From positions 1 to 64,000 of the forward strand of contig JAANDG010000124.1 of the NCBI GenBank assembly GCA_036852015.1: DNA of 64,000 nt, written 5' to 3'. Positions 24,265 through 36,720 of the stretch are shown in pieces. The stretch is from Pelodera strongyloides (lineage: Eukaryota; Nematoda; Chromadorea; Rhabditida; Rhabditidae). The notes under the pieces are model-generated. The model had not been told where the DNA came from, ran no database searches, and saw only the letters and a program-made list of their open reading frames with translations. Position numbers and translations under genes: made by a program. Position 1 is the first letter of the stretch, and each line of letters begins with the position of its first letter.

Positions 24265-24600
24265 GTGCGGTTATAGAGTGACAGGACCATCAAAGTAAAC
24301 TTATATTTACGATTTCTTCATAATATTTATTAAGTGTTTATTACAATATTTTACACAAAGTAAATTTAATCCCCATTCACCATGGGGAACTTCTCCCGAC
24401 GTTCATTAAAAAGCGACGGAGAATCAGATGGAGAAGGATAAAAAATTGGTTATTTGGGATGGACATGTTCCCTTTAAAGGGACAGGCCCATCAAATAAAT
24501 ATATATTTACGATTTTATGTTATTTTTTATTAGCAGCGTTTATTACAATATATACACACTAATTTTTATCCACATTCACCCTAGGGAACTTTTTTACGAA
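24265..24600. repeat. Two tandem fragments of a TTAA MITE
   Basis: gtgacaggaccatcaaagtaa at 24280 and gggacaggcccatcaaataa at 24480 start parallel, similar ~150-base segments. Each includes a catatttacgattt-like and cattcaccatggggaac-like part. Both look like left arms of one family. Confidence 0.55.
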
Positions 24601-24859
24601 GAGCCCATTATAAGGGTACCGTAGTTGCCTCAATTTAGTCCTAATAATTCCTTTACTTCGCGTATGTTATAACACAGTTGCAAAATTACGCATGAGAGAG
24701 TATGCTGAATAAAGAGGTGCCAGAGAAAAAGACCAAGAAACAGAGCGGATAGACAACGAGAGGAAGGGCCAGGCAACGGTATACATTTGCGGATGCGCTC
24801 GTCGGAAAAAGTTCCCCGGGGTGAATGTCGATAAAATTGTGACAAATGCGAAAAAAAAA

Positions 24860-25031
24860 AAGTGACAAATGCGATATATAGTTGGGTATGACTGACCATG
24901 GTAAATTGCTGAATACTGCGTGAATTTTGGGCTTGAAAATTAGAAAAATATTGCATCCTACTATATTTGACATGGGGAATCAGATGGACCCATCAAAAAT
25001 GGGGTCATTTGAAATGGGCCTGACCCTTTAA
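24860..25031. mobile_element. Right half of the 17099 MITE family
   Basis: From gatatatagttgggtatgac to gggcctgaccctttaa. The left arm is missing. It ends exactly where the large repeat copy 2 begins. Confidence 0.7.
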
Positions 25032-25822
25032 CCGTCATTTTAACATGAACGATACCTGTTGCAGGACAGCACATGTTTCGTCTACAAAAGCACATATCTT
25101 CTCGATATCATCAGCTAGATATTCTAAAAGAGAGATTTGGAGCCGCTGCATCGTCTGCACAGTGAAAAAGGACCATTATCATCAAACAAATTGCTATCAC
25201 TACGATAGGACGACAAACTATGTTATACAGGTACCAAACCTTATAGAAACAATTAACATTGACATAACATAACATTTATTACGGATCTAAAATTTTTTGA
25301 GAACGCAAGGCAATACCACAATGAATAACTATGAAACGTGAAAATGTAAATCTGATTAAAATAAAAGCACCAAACAAAACACTGTAGATTTACAGGAATA
25401 GGCGACGGTTACTCTCCATCATAGTTCTTTTGTCTTCATGCTATTCCTATCAGGTATACAAATTTGCAGATTTGCACAGCTAACTTTTCAAAAAATATTT
25501 TTTTATTATACTCAGAGAAGCGCTAGTTCATACCATTGGCCAAATGCGCTGCATTATGTTAAACTTTCGCCAGATTGCGGATTACGCACGCAATCGAGCT
25601 CATATATATTTGCTCGGTCTATGGTATTTTTTATTTGGATATTAGTTTCAACTACATTATAAAATGTTTTAGTACCTTTGCATTTTTCCTTTCGTTTTTT
25701 CGTGAGTAGAGAAAAGAAACCGTCCAGGGCTTCTTTAGACTTTGGTTTAAACCAAAATCTGTCCTAAATATCCAAGAAATGTTGCAAAAGAAGATTAAAT
25801 TTCCAATAAAAAAATGTGCTTT

Positions 25823-26097
25823 TGGGCGCGTTCGGGATTGATTTTCCGAAAGGAAACTCGGCCAAATCCTCGTTCGGGATGGACTTTTTGGAAACGTTCC
25901 AATGCTTGGAGAAAACAAAAAATACAGTATGAATTGGCTTGCGAAAAACGTTTCCCGCGCATATTTTTCAAATTTTCCATGCTAATTCATACTGTATTTT
26001 TTAGTTTCTCCAAGCATTAGAACGTTTCCAAAATGTCCATCCCGAACGAGGATTTGGACGAGTTTCCTTTCGGAAACTCAATCCTGAACGCGCCCTT
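25823..26097. mobile_element. Foldback MITE
   Basis: A palindrome of about 270 bp. tttgggcgcgttcgggattg and aaggaaactcg are mirrored by the right arm ending caatcctgaacgcgccc. The centre is near ttcccgcgcatatt. Confidence 0.8.
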
Positions 26098-26334
26098 TAT
26101 GATATCGAATTTTGAGTTTTTCACGTGCGCTGTCTATTTGTAACTTTGAATGTGTTTACTAGTTCTTCTAATTGTAAGTCTTACTTACGGATGCAGCTTG
26201 CTGGTATGTCCTTCTCTCTTTATTGCCTTTTTCTACTGTTTCTTTAAATGTCTGTCCATTGTTTAATAAAGTTTTCTATACAAAAATGTGGGCCTTGCGT
26301 GGAGAACGTTACTTTCTCTCTATCTCTCACTCTC

Positions 26335-26368
<34 letters not shown>

Positions 26369-26734
26369 AGGGAGAGATTAAGAGACGAGGGAGGGAAGAC
26401 TGAAGGAGTTTATGTTTCGTTTCTTTAGTTCGCAGCCGAAAGGAGAGAAACAAAAAGCGAAGCAATTGGCCGATTGTATATTGTATTCACTTACACTTAT
26501 CTGTAGTTCTTTTTTTGTGCACTCTCTCTCAACGTTCATTACCCTCGAACTGACGCAAATTGCAGTCGTCAAGAGGATGAATAGAGTCCGCATTAGCTTT
26601 TCGTTTCCTTGCTTTGGGACGAATTCTCTGAATTGCTAAACGATGATCAATAAAAAGTTTTATAAATGTACTGCGTCTTTAGCCTCGGATTAGGAAACCA
26701 GTTACGGCGATCCCGAGCAATCTTATAATACAAC

Positions 26735-27134
26735 GTTGGGAGCTTTGCTTGTTTGTTTGATAGAATGTATGTTTGAATGGTGTGCGTTACGCTCCGGAAG
26801 TAAAATTGGTTCATAATTAATTCACGGTCCCGAGCACTCAGCCATATCTCATCACAAGCGCAACTCTCAGGTAAGCTGAAAAAGGCACAAAAAGCTAGAG
26901 GGTGTCGGTCTTATGTCTAAGGGGTGGCGGTCGTATGTCTACGGGGTATCGCTCGTGCGAGTTGGCGGTGCGCTCAAAGAACTACGAATGACATACAAAG
27001 AAGCAACGAAAGAGGATTTTAGCATACAATCCTTGCCCTAATTTTTTGAAAATACTTTTTGAATCCACGTTCCACTTATGTATAAAATAAAATAAATGTG
27101 CTCGAAAGTCGCCTCAGGCGGCGTAGCCGTATGG
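26735..27134 (+). mobile_element. Helitron-like non-autonomous repeat, copy 3
   Basis: Same as 7421-7795. Its terminal tetramer is mutated to ATGG. Confidence 0.35.
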
Positions 27135-27209
27135 TTGGCAAAATAATGACGACTGGACGAGACTGATACAACTAGGAAACTTGGTGTATCTGTCTCTAAA
27201 TTGGATTAA

Positions 27210-27371
27210 AGCAAAATGCTAGCCTCTTTGGAAAATTTGCATATGATAAGCAAATCCTATGTATCCTATGCTAATTTTGTACGATCGTCCACGCAATCGT
27301 ACAAAATTAGCATTGGATACATAGGATTTGCTTATCATATGCAAATTTTCCAAAGGTGCTGGTATTTCGCT
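27210..27371. mobile_element. TTAA-flanked palindromic MITE with a clean empty site
   Basis: 162 bp flanked by TTAA at 27206-27209 and 27372-27375. The arms are a near-perfect palindrome around tacgatcgtccacgcaatcg. The paralogous position in copy 1 (11938-11941) has a single TTAA in ggattaacgg, which is the unoccupied site. Confidence 0.9.
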
Positions 27372-27926
27372 TTAACGGTGGCTGTGGCAAACAAACCTGA
27401 TGGCCTGTGCATGTTTGCGATTCGCACTTGCGAAAGTGACAAATGCCTGTCCACCATTTTACATGAATGAAAAATGCCTGCCGTAACGAATAACGCGTTT
27501 GACGTGGTAGTGCAACGAAAGTGCATCAGACCCGTGCTATTTGAAATAGATCCGTACTATTTTGAAATAGATTCGTAGTAGATGCAAAATCGCACCGGAA
27601 CCATGTCATTTACATTGGCTCGAACATGGGCAGGTATTTGTCATTTTCGCAAGGGTAATCGCATACATGGAGGCCACGTACAAGTCCGCTCAAACTTGAA
27701 ATCTTAAATGCTGGCCATTTGTTTTCATGAAATTTGGCAGGCAAATTATTGTATTCAAATTTTTTGTGAATATATTATAGAATTGGAGTACGTAACTTGG
27801 AACAATTCTGACGAAACTCGGTAGGTACGCGGCGAAAAAAGGGCTTTCGCCTAGATCTCGCCGCGCACTTCGTCTCGGACTCTCGGACGAGTGCACTCGC
27901 GAAGAGTGGGCGAAAATTGGTCGTAA

Positions 27927-28154
27927 TAGAGTATTTATGTTAGGTTTTCGCGCACTTTCGCATGCAAAAGTATCATCCATGTTAGTACAGTTTCTATAGT
28001 GGGAAACTAGTGGAATTTTACATGCAGTAAGAATTTACATACACCTGTGGCGTGTTTTGCATACACCTAATGTAAAACTGCGCGAAAATGGAAAAGTGAA
28101 CTTGGATGGCATTTTCGCGGCGAATTCGCGCGAAAGTGTAACATAAATACTCTA
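27927..28154. mobile_element. MITE with TAA target duplication, second copy
   Basis: 228 bp, reverse orientation relative to 9720-9948, flanked by TAA at 27924-27926 and 28155-28157. Copy 1 of the large repeat shows the empty site gcgtaagcgcag near 12482. Confidence 0.85.
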
Positions 28155-28247
28155 TAAGCGCAGCCCTAATGCTCTGTTTCCGCTGAGCGAAGTGCGGCGA
28201 AAGTTGGCGATAACTCTTTACAATAATTCAAGGTCCAAAATGCATAG

Positions 28248-28578
28248 CACACTAATGTGAAACGTTTGCAACGTATATTGAAACGCTTGCAACGTATATT
28301 GAAACTTTTGCAACGTATATTGAAACGTTTGTAACGCATATTGAAACGCAACGTATATTGAAACGCTTGCAACGTATATTGAAACGTTTGTAACGCATAT
28401 TGAAACGCTTGCAACGTATATTGAAACTTTGCCATGCATATAGAATCGTTTGCAACGTGTATTGAAACGTTTGCAACATATATTGAAACGTTTGCAACCT
28501 ATATAGAAACGTTTGCAACCTATATAGAAACGTTTGCAACCTATATAGAAACGCTTACAACGTATCGTATATTGAAAA
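28248..28578. repeat. Tandem 21-bp minisatellite
   Basis: About 15 imperfect copies of gaaacgtttgcaacgtatatt. Two units are shortened, and the right end drifts to cctatatagaaacg. A 21-base unit without stops gives long spurious open frames on the minus strand. Confidence 0.9.
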
Positions 28579-28579
28579 A

Positions 28580-29250
28580 AGAGTAATGCAGCATGAGTCA
28601 TTTGCCGAATCCAGATAATTCACGTTTTCAGTTTACCATTCTATATCAAAAATCAACACGCAAAACCAAAGAGCATCACTACCAAACTTCCTTAGACTAC
28701 ATTGGTTCTAATTTTGCAAGCCTATCCGTCTAACAAGCATCTGCAACGCCGCTCTTCCCCGAACAGCAGGCCCTTTTTTCTAGAACGTTTACGAAATACC
28801 GTAGTTTGAAACAATGACGTCACGGTTTGTCTCCAACGCTCCTAATTTACCCGAAAATGTTGAACAAATTCATTATGTCGTCACCGTTACCGGTCGCCTA
28901 ATTCTCTGATTATCTGAATCTCTTAATCTTTGGAAATCTCTCGCCTAGCCTAACGTTCTCTGACAACCTCGTGTGTATAGATCTTTCCTGTCTCTCGGCT
29001 AATTTAACATCAGCTCTGTCTCAGACTCAACGGCTCTCTCGGGGTTTTGAAGTAAAATCAGAGTGACGTACTAATTCAATGCCTATTTAGACGGATAGCT
29101 CTCTCAATAAATCAGTTGTGTATAGGTCAGAGGTTTCATTTTACGCCGACGAGCAATTTTATCACATTTTCCCTTGTTGTTCTGTGTTTTAGCAAAAGAC
29201 ATTGCCATATACCGACCTGGCTTGTCCAACGTTTATTCATATGCGATGTC
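28580..29250. other. Intergenic DNA
   Basis: No exon or repeat boundary recognised. Confidence 0.3.
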
Positions 29251-29541
29251 ATGGGGTCTCGATGTATGGCAAAAATTGCCGGATTTTGCTTCCAAGTATG
29301 GCTTTAATTACCGTAGATTGGCACTACACGAGAACAACTACAGACCGCCAAAAAATGGTCCCGCGGCGTTCGCCACAGGACTATTTTTTTGGGAGCATGC
29401 ATAAACTGTGCATTTTCGCCTCCTCTAGTATTATCAATGGTGCATTTTCTAACTTTCAAAGGTGTATGCAAAATCGTACACGAGATGCAATTTGATACTT
29501 GGAAGCAAAATGCGCTGTTTTTGCCATACATCGAGACCCCA
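29251..29541. mobile_element. GGGGTCTCG-family MITE, complete copy
   Basis: Runs from atggggtctcgatgtatggc to the inverse gccatacatcgagacccc, with attaccgtagattggcac inside. It directly abuts the next MITE. Confidence 0.85.
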
Positions 29542-30029
29542 TTAAAGGGATAGGTTCATCTCAAATCACCCCTCTTTTTATTGTTTTTATTGATAATAGC
29601 ACAAATATCATTCACAATGAAATTAAATCAATCACAGAACAATGCGACTCGCAGAAGAAGCTTCCTTTATTGGACACTAGTTGATCGGAAGCCAAAATCT
29701 AAACGCAAAAACTAATACCGTACATAGATCTCGCGGGCTAATGGCAATTAGCCAAGAGCGAATTAAATGACTACGCCGACGAAAAATAATGACCTGCCGA
29801 GTGTAGTTTGTAGCCTGGCTAATTGCCATTAGCCCGCGAGATCTGTGTACGGTATTAGTTTTTGCGTTTAGATTTTGGCTTCCGATCAACTAGTGTCCAA
29901 TAAAGGAAGCTTCTTCTGCGAGTCGCATTGTTCTGTGATTGATTTCATTTTCATTGTGAATGATATTTGTGCTATTATCAATAAAAACAATAAAAAGAGG
30001 GGTGATTTGAGATGAACCTATCCCTTTAA
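29542..30029. mobile_element. TTAA-flanked 480-bp near-perfect palindrome MITE
   Basis: Arms of about 210 bp (ttaaagggataggttcatct / inverse), with only a few mismatches, suggesting a young copy. The centre lies at about 29785. Confidence 0.9.
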
Positions 30030-30030
30030 G

Positions 30031-30183
30031 TGGCTTTCCAAGTACCCAAAAAATCAGTGTGATTCTGTCAATACTACCGTATTTTTGCACGAAACCTGAA
30101 TATATAATATGAAAAATTTAAAAAATATTCTCGTGTAGTTCCAAAATACTGTAAATTTTCAGCACACTTGGAGACCCCATAAT
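30031..30183. mobile_element. ATGGGGTTTCC-family MITE, reverse copy
   Basis: Starts ggctttccaagtaccc and ends cttggagaccccat. Related copies at 36067-36226, 45051-45297 and 50353-50507 share a tctgtcaatactaccgta-like core. Confidence 0.65.
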
Positions 30184-30613
30184 GTAGGTTAGATATTCCA
30201 CTTTCCTTTTTAATTTTACTGATGAGTGTAGGAGGGGGTCGGGTAGGGCTCACGAGCTGTGAGAAAAACTCGTAGGAAGCTCGGTTTTCTGTTCTGCGGC
30301 TGGATTTTTTTGCATTTGAATGTAGAAGAAAATAAGTACTTTATATAAACTTTTACTATCATAACGGCGTATCATGCAGCGACGCATTTTTACTTGAATA
30401 ATGTAACCGCTAACGTATTGTATCGTCGTCTTTTTTTTTGCAGCCAAATTGATCCAATCAATGGGGCATATTTCACAACTGCTGAGTCGGTATTTTAACT
30501 GAACTTCTCCATCTCGGAATCCCATCTTGGAATAGTCGTACAGTAAAGAAATAGCATGGAAATTCGGAGATCGAGACAATTCCGAGATGAAATTCCGAGA
30601 TGGAAAACTTCAG

Positions 30614-31094
30614 TTAAAGGGATGGGTTCACTACAAAATCACCTTGTTTTTATGCTTTACTTTGATTGTACAAAGGAAAACTTAAACAAAGAGCATAAAA
30701 AATATTCCTTGAATTATTCCCTAGGGCAGATATTAGGTAAAAAAGGTGAGTATTGATCTTTTTCCGATAAAGTTGTACTGCAAGATAAACTAAGGAAGCT
30801 AAGATATATGGCTGAAACACACTGTTTTTTCATTGTTTTATGTGAAATAAACGATGAAGATTACAGTTTATTTTGCTCAAAACAGTGTGTTTCAGCCATA
30901 TCTCTTAGCTTCCTTAGTTTATCTTGCAGTACAACTTTATCGGAAAAAAATCAATACTCACCTTTTTTTACCTAATATCTTCCCTAGGGAATAATTCAAG
31001 GAATATTTTTTATCCTTTTTATTTAAGTTTTCCTTTGTACAATCAAAGTAAAGCATAAAAACAAGGTGATTTTGTAGTGAACCCATCCCTTTAA
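30614..31094. mobile_element. TTAA-flanked palindromic MITE
   Basis: Flanked by TTAA at 30614 and 31091, with arms of about 220 bp (ttaaagggatgggttcacta / inverse). Same family as 22018-22431. Confidence 0.9.
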
Positions 31095-31738
31095 ATTACC
31101 AACTCTGGAAAGATTCAAATTTTGGAAAGTTTCCTGCCAAACTAACGTCCAACAAGTATGCACATGCTGGATCTTTTCTATGAGAGAGTATATGTAACTA
31201 TATTTAGGTAGAAGGTAGAACACAGTCTATAGAATTTCCAAAACATTTAGACCTACATCGTAAGGCTCGTTGGTTTGTAAGCCTTTCAATGCAATTTATT
31301 GGGCATTTCTGGACACACGAGAATATCTTTGCCGTCACGCTTTCGAAACCACGTAACACATCGCTTTAAAAAAAGCCACATACTTTGCTCTGATCTCTAT
31401 CATTAGGCAATGTTTTGATCAAACGAATTCGTCGAACTGATCAGAGACTAACGGGGACAAATCAAAATAACAGAGAGAAGGAGGAGATAGAGAAAGACAC
31501 AGAGAGAGAAGATAGTATAGAGAGAGAATAGAGAGAGAGGCTTAGAGATAGAGAATGATAAAGAAATCAACACCCAAAACTACACCCTTCTCGCAAATCA
31601 TTTCATTCGCCATTGATGCGCACAACATTCCTGAATTTGTGCAAATGTTAATAAGGATTTATTCCGGGATGAGTTAGCTAACTTATTTGAGGGTTTTTGA
31701 GTTCATCGTAAGATTGTCTCTCTTTCTCTCTTTCTCTC

Positions 31739-31778
<40 letters not shown>

Positions 31779-33602
31779 TGTTTCAAAATTTTGCTTGTTT
31801 CGTTATGAAATTGCTATTATTTTTTCCTCACCTGCTACGTAGCTACCAATCACCTACATTACAAACACATTTCCATTATTGTATCTTTTTAAGGCCAGCG
31901 TTATCCTATTGAAACTCCCGTTTTATGTTGTTTTGTTCCGAAACTCGCTTACTCAAATTGCCCATAAAATGTTGGATGACTCAAACGTCTAAGTGTAGGA
32001 AACGAGTTAGAACAAATTGTTATAGCCCACAAACTACCGGTTACTCAGTTTGGGCATATATGTAATTTGTTTGTCTTGGTGCATATAAGAAGACAGATAT
32101 AACATGAAACATCTTGTCTGCCATTTGCAAGCCTACCCTCCAAGTATTGTGTTAATTCTTATAAATCAGTCAAAGGATCCATCTGTGAAGCTAACGGTAT
32201 GAATTGCAACGTTTAATATTTTCCCCATTTGGAGATCCATACTGATTGCATTTTCTACAATACTGTATTTGCAATGGGTGTCGTCATGCCATCGAATTAG
32301 GCTTAGGCTTAGGCTTAGGCTTAGGCTTAGCCTGAGCTCGACGCTATGCTTAGCTGCTCAACGCAATTTCGACATATCCGTCATCTCCAACACAACAATA
32401 AATTTTTTATGTATTTTCTGTGCCAAACCAATCGAAAGAAATAATTTTGCGAAGGCTTTCTCATTTCCGTCATAAATTAGTCTCTCCTCCGTCCTTCAGC
32501 CATAAATTAGAGAAACAACCAAAAAAGACGCATCATTGGTTGTTTATGAATTCTCGCTTGTTTCAACATGCTCCTTTTTGTTGTCAACCCCGAAACGAAA
32601 CTAACAGCACGCCAACATTTCCAGAGATGTAAATTTTGTCAAAATGAGCAAATATATTCAACTAATTGTAGGAAATATAATGCTTTTTTGTAAGTTATCA
32701 CGAAAATACCAAATCCACGTGTACAGGACATGGTGTCCTTTTTGATGCATATGTATACTTTGCAAGCTTCGGGCACGATTCAGGCACACACTTTGCATAG
32801 GATACCTAGGAAATGCGTACCATATGCAAATTTCCCAAAGTAGGTACAATACGACTTTAATAACTTACGAATTCTTTTTACGCTTCAAGAGAGTGCACCT
32901 TTATTCAAGGGTGAAGATACAGATTCAATGTTTGCTTATGACATGTTCCGCAGAGGTCCTGAGCAGTAGGCGACGAGTTCCAGATGACAAATTGCTCGAA
33001 GCTTCGGGCTAGGATACATGTAATAGGAAATAAAATCAACCCTGAAACTTTAATGACAGTGGCTCTATATTACAACGCAGCGCTCCTTTTTTGGGAGTAT
33101 CAAAAGTGTCCGGGGAACTTGATTTCGTACCCCCGCATGATTTACACCTCTTATGACTTTCATGATCCAAATATGCTCTATTGATTTTTTGATTAGATGA
33201 TTAGCAAAAAATTATTAACAGCGTTATATTTGGTCTCTTTCTGCTGTTAACAAAACTCTCTCCCTCTCTGACTCTCTCTCTCTCTCTCTCTGACTCTCTC
33301 CCTCTCCCCCTCTCTCTCTCTCTGACTCTCTGACTCTCACTATTTATTAGATTTTTTGTGTTATTATGCTTTAAATAAACATTCCTAGAAATTCGTGGAA
33401 GCAAACAAATTATGTCCACTATCCGAATATCCCTTGGTATAAGGTGATTAATTATAATCTCTAATCAAAGATATCTACTGCAGAAAACAAGCTACTGTTG
33501 ATGATAACAGAGGACTCATTGTAAATGAGCAGGATACTACGGATACTACCAAGAACCCATGATTATATTCTCTCTCTCACCCCTCTACCCCCTTCCCTCT
33601 CT

Positions 33603-33647
<45 letters not shown>

Positions 33648-33960
33648 CTCTACTTCCGCTCTCGACGATCTAGAACTTGCTGATACAACCAAACATTTTT
33701 GTTGATCTACTTTCTTCAGTGCCGAACGTTCTGATATGAACATTAGATAGTACAATGGAAAATCAGCAGCATTTCTCGTACACTACTATTTTATTTTCGC
33801 ACCTAGCAATTTGTCGTCTCGCTATTTTGTTTCTACATGATTATGTACACTTCATGGAATAAAGAGTTAATGTATATTTTTTTTATTGTTCTCGTTTGTC
33901 GCTGTTTCTTGCAATTCTATTTCTATGTTCCTGTTTTTATAGTTGCATTCCTAATTATAT
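31095..33960. other. Repeat-rich intergenic DNA, no gene recognised
   Basis: Contains GA/CT microsatellites, the telomere-like array at 32297, a half MITE at about 32765-32860 and a dispersed fragment at 32885-33000. No exon with a coherent frame was found. Confidence 0.35.
32297..32330 (+). repeat. Interstitial telomere-type array (TTAGGC)
   Basis: Five and two-thirds perfect TTAGGC units, the nematode telomere hexamer, in right-end orientation. Confidence 0.9.
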
Positions 33961-33970
33961 CTTCATTCAG
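33961..33970 (+). promoter_or_regulatory. Probable trans-splice or 5' UTR acceptor before gene A
   Basis: cttcattcag is followed after three bases by the start ATG. The position suits spliced-leader addition, but a cis intron in the 5' UTR is equally possible. Confidence 0.45.
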
Positions 33971-33973
33971 AAA

Positions 33974-36667
33974 ATGATCGGAATAATGAACTGTGGCGAC
34001 GAGAGTGTTGAGTTTTACGCTACCGCACGTCAATCCTCTCTTTATAAACAACCACCACCGAAGTCACATCGAACGTAAGTTATTGCAATTTTAAAGCGAA
34101 ATACCGGCCGGTTTTTGAAACACATCGAGTACAACAACGTCCTCGTGCATCTTGTGCAAATGAACGTAAAATTGAATAAAAAAAATCGAGCAAAAATCGA
34201 GCAAATTCGCATAAATACGTAAGGATTCAGCTATCCACGATGAGTTTCAAAAACCGGCCGGTATTTCGCTTTAATTACAGGTGTGCATTGATTGGTTCAC
34301 TCAACTCACAGCTAACTGTTTGGCGTAGCGTATTCGACATTTTCGAGCATGGGCCCAAAGACATGCACATGAGCTTACTTCTCGATTTATGATGTATCCT
34401 TAGTTGATTTAGTGATTACTTAGATATTTGTATTCATCGTCATTCTTCAACTTCAGGTACTCGGCCGCTGGTCGCGTATTCATCGATGGTGTACCAGAAT
34501 ACAATGAAGTGCCGGAAAAGATGTGGCAGGACGTTATGTCAAAGATGTATGCAATGAGAGTTATGAAGACCATGGACAGTCAGACGGGTAAGACTTACGC
34601 TTACTGTATAAACCAATAAATCAATATATATGCAAATGACTCTGTGCATATACAATTGTTTCCTATAATTAATCCATCCATATATTCAATAGAAAAATAT
34701 TTTCACTAACAAAATATATTCGAGTTAGCCAGTGACCAGTAGCCACCACCCAGCATACGTAACCAATTATACCATATCATAATCAACACCAAATCAGAGC
34801 TAAGTAGGCCAAAAACCACGGCTTTTCACAATAGTTCTGGTTTTCACAATAAAAAACGTAAGTACAACGCGAAACAAAAAAACGGTTGGGTCCAGATGTG
34901 GCGGTAAACCCATTTCGGGCCTGGTGTAGCCCGCGCACCGGCACAGGGTGGGCCTGAGGCGGGCCTGTGGCGGGCCTGAGTGCGGTGCTCTTAGACCTTT
35001 GTGTGTATTTTTGTTTTACCTACACCTTATTTCAGTCCAAAGAAAACATACTGTTTTGCTCTTTTAGAATACTAGGTTAGAAATAGAAGCTTGGTGAAAA
35101 GTGTTTAGTACTAATTGTTTCGCAGTGGCTTGAATAATTCTAGGCGACAGGCTCAATGCGGACAAAAAATCAATTTGCTTGATAACAAAATAATATTTGA
35201 TTATCTAGGTCCAATGGCTGCCATTCGTCGTATCTCCACTAAACTGAAGTTGAGAAAGAGCCTTTCGGCGGCTAGCGACGAACCAATTCTTATGGCTGAC
35301 TTGCACAGAGAACGATCACTGAGTCCCAGAAGGGCGCAGGTAAGACTTACTCCCCGCTTACTGTATACATCAATAAATCAATATGCATATACAATTGAAT
35401 AGACCGACATAGGGCCCAATCAGCATAGAATCACGTGAACCCAGTTGTACAAGAAGTGTCCCAGAAACCCCTTGCCATACCGCTTTAACAATGATAAGCT
35501 GCGTGTACCTATGTTCCTATGTAGTTCACGTATATCCTTATAGCCTATGTCGTATGCCACTTTTTGAAGATAAGATATACTAATGTATATGTGAACTGTT
35601 TTGTCTTGCAGTAATATCCTGTGTAACGCGTCAGTAAACATCATGTGTATTGTACTTCTATTGCGGGAAAAAACTATGTTTTCTTTTCGTTTCGCAACTC
35701 TTGTAAGATTTCTTGCTAATAGGTGAAATTCACGATTTACCATGTGGGTCACGCATTGGCGTATGAATGATTTGGAGAGCGTCTCCCATAGTATAGAGAG
35801 TTTGAGAGAGAGAGAGTTAGAGAGAGAGAAATGTAGAGACCTATAGAGGTAAACACATCAACGTGATGCAAAACATTTCTACCTGTTGCGACCATTTTAA
35901 TTCGATGATGAGTGACGTCATAATTGTTTCTGTTTTTGGAGTAAATAACGAATGGGGAATTGAAGAAAAGAGGAAAATTAAGAAGGAAAATTTAGTTTCA
36001 AAGCGTCAATTGTCCAATGAGTATAAGTTACACCGTTCCTAACAAATGAATTTGCTAATTTTTATCATGGGGTTTGCGCGTATGCTGAAAATATACCGCA
36101 TCTTGGAACTACACGAGAATATTTTTTTATTTTCCATACTATATGCAGGCTTTGTGTAAAAATACGGTAGTAGTGACAGAATCACACCGATTTTTTGACG
36201 TACTTGCAATCTCCATTATGGGGACAACTAGGGGCAATTTTCTGTACTATTGTGCAGCTAGCGCGATAACATAATCTTCTAAAATATTTATAAGTAAGAT
36301 ACTTGAGCTAAAACTTTTCTTTCCAGGGTATCAGCCTATCGCGTCCGACGAACCTCCTACCCAGTACACCAGAGAGAGCAGACCTACAACCATGTAGACC
36401 ACAGCTACCATCGGCGCTAAGCTCACCGGTAGACGCACCAACATCACTGGCTCAAGTTACAATGTCGTCACCGATTGAACTTATCAGAACAGCGCCAAAT
36501 ACCCACGTGACTACAATTGTAATTGATAACACGCAACTGACACCCAGGCAGCAAGAACATGTAAGTTACGCTTTATAGCTCGATTAGTATTTACCGAAGT
36601 AGTTCTAAAACAGTTACATTCGTTCGATGCATTAGTTGACGTTTCCGGCTGTCTCCGTCTCTCTCTC

Positions 36668-36720
<53 letters not shown>

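Larger units (their letters stand above)
25025..28210. repeat. Large dispersed repeat, copy 2 (pairs with 8895-12550)
   Basis: Collinear with copy 1, starting at ttttaacatgaacgatacctg and ending at gcggcgaaagttggcga. It lacks the MITEs at 9277-10333 and has its own insertions at 25823-26097, 27210-27371 and 27927-28154. Comparison of the two copies dates these insertions after the copies separated. Confidence 0.8.

Noticed and set aside
28166..28601. Overlapping minus-strand open frames rich in Phe-Gln-Tyr
   Set aside because: Produced by the 21-bp minisatellite; no start context or splice sites.
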